23,332 bases of DNA from JAKFWI01 sp035549875. GTDB lineage: Bacteria; Pseudomonadota; Alphaproteobacteria; Caulobacterales; Aquidulcibacteraceae. Below the pieces are notes generated by a model. The model did not search any database. It saw only the letters and a program-made list of their open reading frames with translations, and was not told the origin of the DNA. The first letter of the stretch is position 1. Each line of letters starts with the position of its first letter. This document shows, in pieces, positions 21,876 to 23,332 of the stretch. Made by a program: the position numbers and the translations under genes. Location of the stretch: contig DASZPV010000115.1 of NCBI GenBank assembly GCA_035549875.1, forward strand, positions 1 to 23,332. The letters run 5' to 3'.

Positions 21876-22643
21876 CTAAGCCCGGCGAGCCCCGCCATCA
21901 AGGCCCGTGACCGCAAGGCAGGCCGCCAAATGCGCCGGCGAGGTGGTGGTAACCAGCACGGAGGTCATGCCGGGCGCGGCCAGGGCGGCGGCTAGGGCCT
22001 GTTCCGGCGTCCTGTACGCTGGTCTTGTTGCGCCACGGCGCAAGCTGCGCGCAAAGCGCCAGACATCGCCCAAGGTGGGCGGGCCGGAGCGCCTGGCGCC
22101 GGTCATCGCCTCGATCCCCAGAAAGGCGAGGCCGCGTTCCTGAGCAAACGGCGCCCAGCGGCTGAACGCCGGCGCCATAATCGCGTCCATGCCCTCGGCA
22201 TTCGCCGCGATCTCCGGGCCGCGGCCGCATATGCCCAGCGCGCGGGCCTTGCCCTCGGCCTTGAAAGCGAGAAACGCCGCGCGCGCTTCATCGCTTAGCT
22301 TTTCCGGCGGGCCATGCAGAAACAGGATGTCGATGGATTCGACGCCGAGCGTTTTCAAACTCGCTTCGAGTTGGCTGCGCAAAAACCCCGGCGAGAAATC
22401 GGCGGCGAGATCGCCGCCGCGCCGGACTTTTCCGAGCTTGGTTGAGATCAGAAACCGATCGCGCGAAACGCCTTTGAGCGCACGACCGAGGCGGGCTTCG
22501 GCGTCGCCATAAAACGGCGCGGTGTCGAAAAGATTTGCGCCGCCTTCGAGCGCTTGATGGATCAGCTTGGCGGTCAGCGCCTCAGGAACCAGCGGCGTTC
22601 CGTGCGGCCCGGAAACGCCGAAGCCGAGACGCGGCAGTTTCAC
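21876..22643 (-). CDS. Aldo/keto reductase family protein
   Basis: 255 residues from a GTG that overlaps the bolA stop by four bases. The TIM-barrel reductase motifs are LPRLGFG (3-9), NLFDTAPFYGDAE (37-49), ISTKLG (66-71) and IDILFLHGP (104-112). The catalytic tetrad is Asp40, Tyr45, Lys69 and His110, all present. It is shorter than the usual 280-330 residues: the middle after His110 is compact, and the C-terminal cofactor loop is brief (TPEQALAAALAAPGMTSVLVTTTSPAHL). NADPH-dependent reduction of a carbonyl is expected, substrate unknown. The position between bolA and grxD is unusual. Confidence 0.9.
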   Translation of the reverse strand: MKLPRLGFGVSGPHGTPLVPEALTAKLIHQALEGGANLFDTAPFYGDAEARLGRALKGVSRDRFLISTKLGKVRRGGDLAADFSPGFLRSQLEASLKTLGVESIDILFLHGPPEKLSDEARAAFLAFKAEGKARALGICGRGPEIAANAEGMDAIMAPAFSRWAPFAQERGLAFLGIEAMTGARRSGPPTLGDVWRFARSLRRGATRPAYRTPEQALAAALAAPGMTSVLVTTTSPAHLAACLAVTGLDGGARRA

Positions 22644-22870
22644 TTCGCCTTCGTTTCCAACGCGAGCGCATGCAGCACGCCGCCCATCCGTCCCTTCAGC
22701 GCCGCGTACACAAGTTGATGCTGCGCCACACGCGTCTTACCGGCAAAGGCGGCGGAGGCGATGACCGCTTTCCAGTGATCGCCGTCGCCGACGGTATCGA
22801 CCAGTTCAATGTCAGCGTCGGGAAACGCTTCGCGTAACAAAGCCTCGATGTCGCCGCCCTGCATCGCCAT
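22640..22870 (-). CDS. bolA: BolA family protein
   Basis: 76 residues. The ATG at 22870 overlaps the Uma2 stop (TGATG), so translation is coupled. No separate ribosome binding site is seen. An open frame upstream adds 50 Arg-rich residues, which I reject. The fold motif is visible: MQGGDIEALLREAFPDADIEL, HWKAVIASAAFAGKTRVAQHQLVYAAL and GGVLHALALETK. His67 matches the conserved C-terminal His that helps bind a [2Fe-2S] cluster with CGFS glutaredoxins. It is the short BolA type (YrbA/IbaG-like or mitochondrial BolA-like). Partner grxD lies downstream on the same strand. Confidence 0.94.
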   Translation of the reverse strand: MAMQGGDIEALLREAFPDADIELVDTVGDGDHWKAVIASAAFAGKTRVAQHQLVYAALKGRMGGVLHALALETKAK

Positions 22871-23332
22871 CAGAGAAAATCGGCGACGCGCACGGGGATT
22901 GAGGGAAACTCGCGCGCGGCGAGGGCGTCGCTGAAGGCGTGACGGGTTATGGATTGGTAGCCTTCCGCGCCGGGCTGGCGATGCACGTGCGTTACCTTTC
23001 CGTCGAGATCGACCACCCAAAGCTCTCTTAGGCCGCTTTGCGCGTAGATCGGCGGCTTCACCTCAAGATTGCGTTTCTGAGACGAAAATGCGATCTCGAT
23101 CGCAAGCAGGACGTCCGGGCCGCGGACGTTTTGGGAAAGCATTGATTCCGGAACGATTGTAATGTCCGGCTTGAATTCCGTATCGCCCGAAAGGAACAGG
23201 CTCATTTCGCTGCCGACCATTAGGTCGGCGCGCGGCGGCGTGAGGCGGTCCAGCGCCAAGATCAGATGCTTGGTCAGGAGCATCCGCATTTTGAAATGCG
23301 CGTTGAGTTCGGAACCCCTCGGAACGATCTCC
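22870..23332 (-). CDS. Uma2 family endonuclease, 5'-truncated by window edge
   Basis: The frame stays open to the right edge, so about the last 154 residues are present (family about 190). Upstream of the first visible ATG (23289) the coding continues with VPRGSELNAHFKMRMLLTKHL, including the family's His, so that ATG is not the start. Motifs of the PD-(D/E)xK fold: EFKPDITIVPE (Asp), LLAIEIAFSSQ (Glu) and LEVKPPIYAQSGLRELWVVDL (Lys, then the family's YWVVD-like segment). Uma2 proteins are widespread in multiple copies and are predicted restriction-type nucleases of unknown target. The stop overlaps bolA by one base. Confidence 0.88.
   Translation of the reverse strand, partial: EIVPRGSELNAHFKMRMLLTKHLILALDRLTPPRADLMVGSEMSLFLSGDTEFKPDITIVPESMLSQNVRGPDVLLAIEIAFSSQKRNLEVKPPIYAQSGLRELWVVDLDGKVTHVHRQPGAEGYQSITRHAFSDALAAREFPSIPVRVADFL

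Overview
This is a GC-rich (roughly 65-70 %) alphaproteobacterial chromosome segment, most like Caulobacterales or Hyphomonadaceae. The markers are a MucR/Ros-type regulator, a DUF2336 protein, a stand-alone DnaA-domain-IV-like protein coupled to a DUF6456 protein, an ExbB-ExbD-ExbD-TonB operon, and a neighbouring BolA and CGFS glutaredoxin. No tRNA, rRNA, CRISPR array, transposase gene or prophage gene was seen. The assignment rests on gene content read by eye, without database searches.

Region 1 (1-4857) is a set of single genes for secreted or hydrolytic proteins. It holds a 3'-truncated secreted protein (minus), a secreted SGNH/GDSL hydrolase (plus), a DUF1428 protein (minus), a small exported protein (minus) and an oligopeptidase-B-like S9A peptidase (minus). 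A roughly 490-base gap (4858-5351) carries a candidate promoter and a leader hairpin.

Region 2 (5352-7804) is a TonB energy-transduction operon: ExbB, two ExbD paralogues and a TonB with a CCG-repeat-encoded polyproline arm. A strong intrinsic terminator closes it. A small secreted protein and a DUF2336 protein follow.

Region 3 (9780-17267) is the main feature. It is a tightly coupled ten-gene operon of Mrp/Mbh-type membrane subunits in the order E-F-G-(MbhD/E-like)-B-C-D-D-small protein-D. This is the order of the membrane arm of archaeal Mbh complexes rather than canonical mrpABCDEFG, and no hydrogenase or NADH-module gene is present. All three ND4/ND5-like subunits carry Gln at the usual TM5 Glu, lack the TM7 and TM8 lysines, and two of three also lack the TM12 lysine. 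The MbhE-like protein lacks the usual Glu of the LGE motif. If the hand alignments hold, the complex keeps the antiporter architecture but not the standard proton path, which makes it the best candidate here for an undescribed system.

Region 4 (17392-21372) holds the MucR-like regulator with altered zinc ligands, an AT-richer stretch with an orphan membrane protein, the DnaA-IV-like/DUF6456 pair, a leaderless HtrA-type protease and a YafJ-like class II glutamine amidotransferase.

Region 5 (21370-23332) is a minus-strand group: Uma2 nuclease (5'-truncated by the window) - bolA - aldo/keto reductase - grxD. Two unrelated palindromic elements bracket grxD. BolA and GrxD normally act together in iron-sulfur handling.
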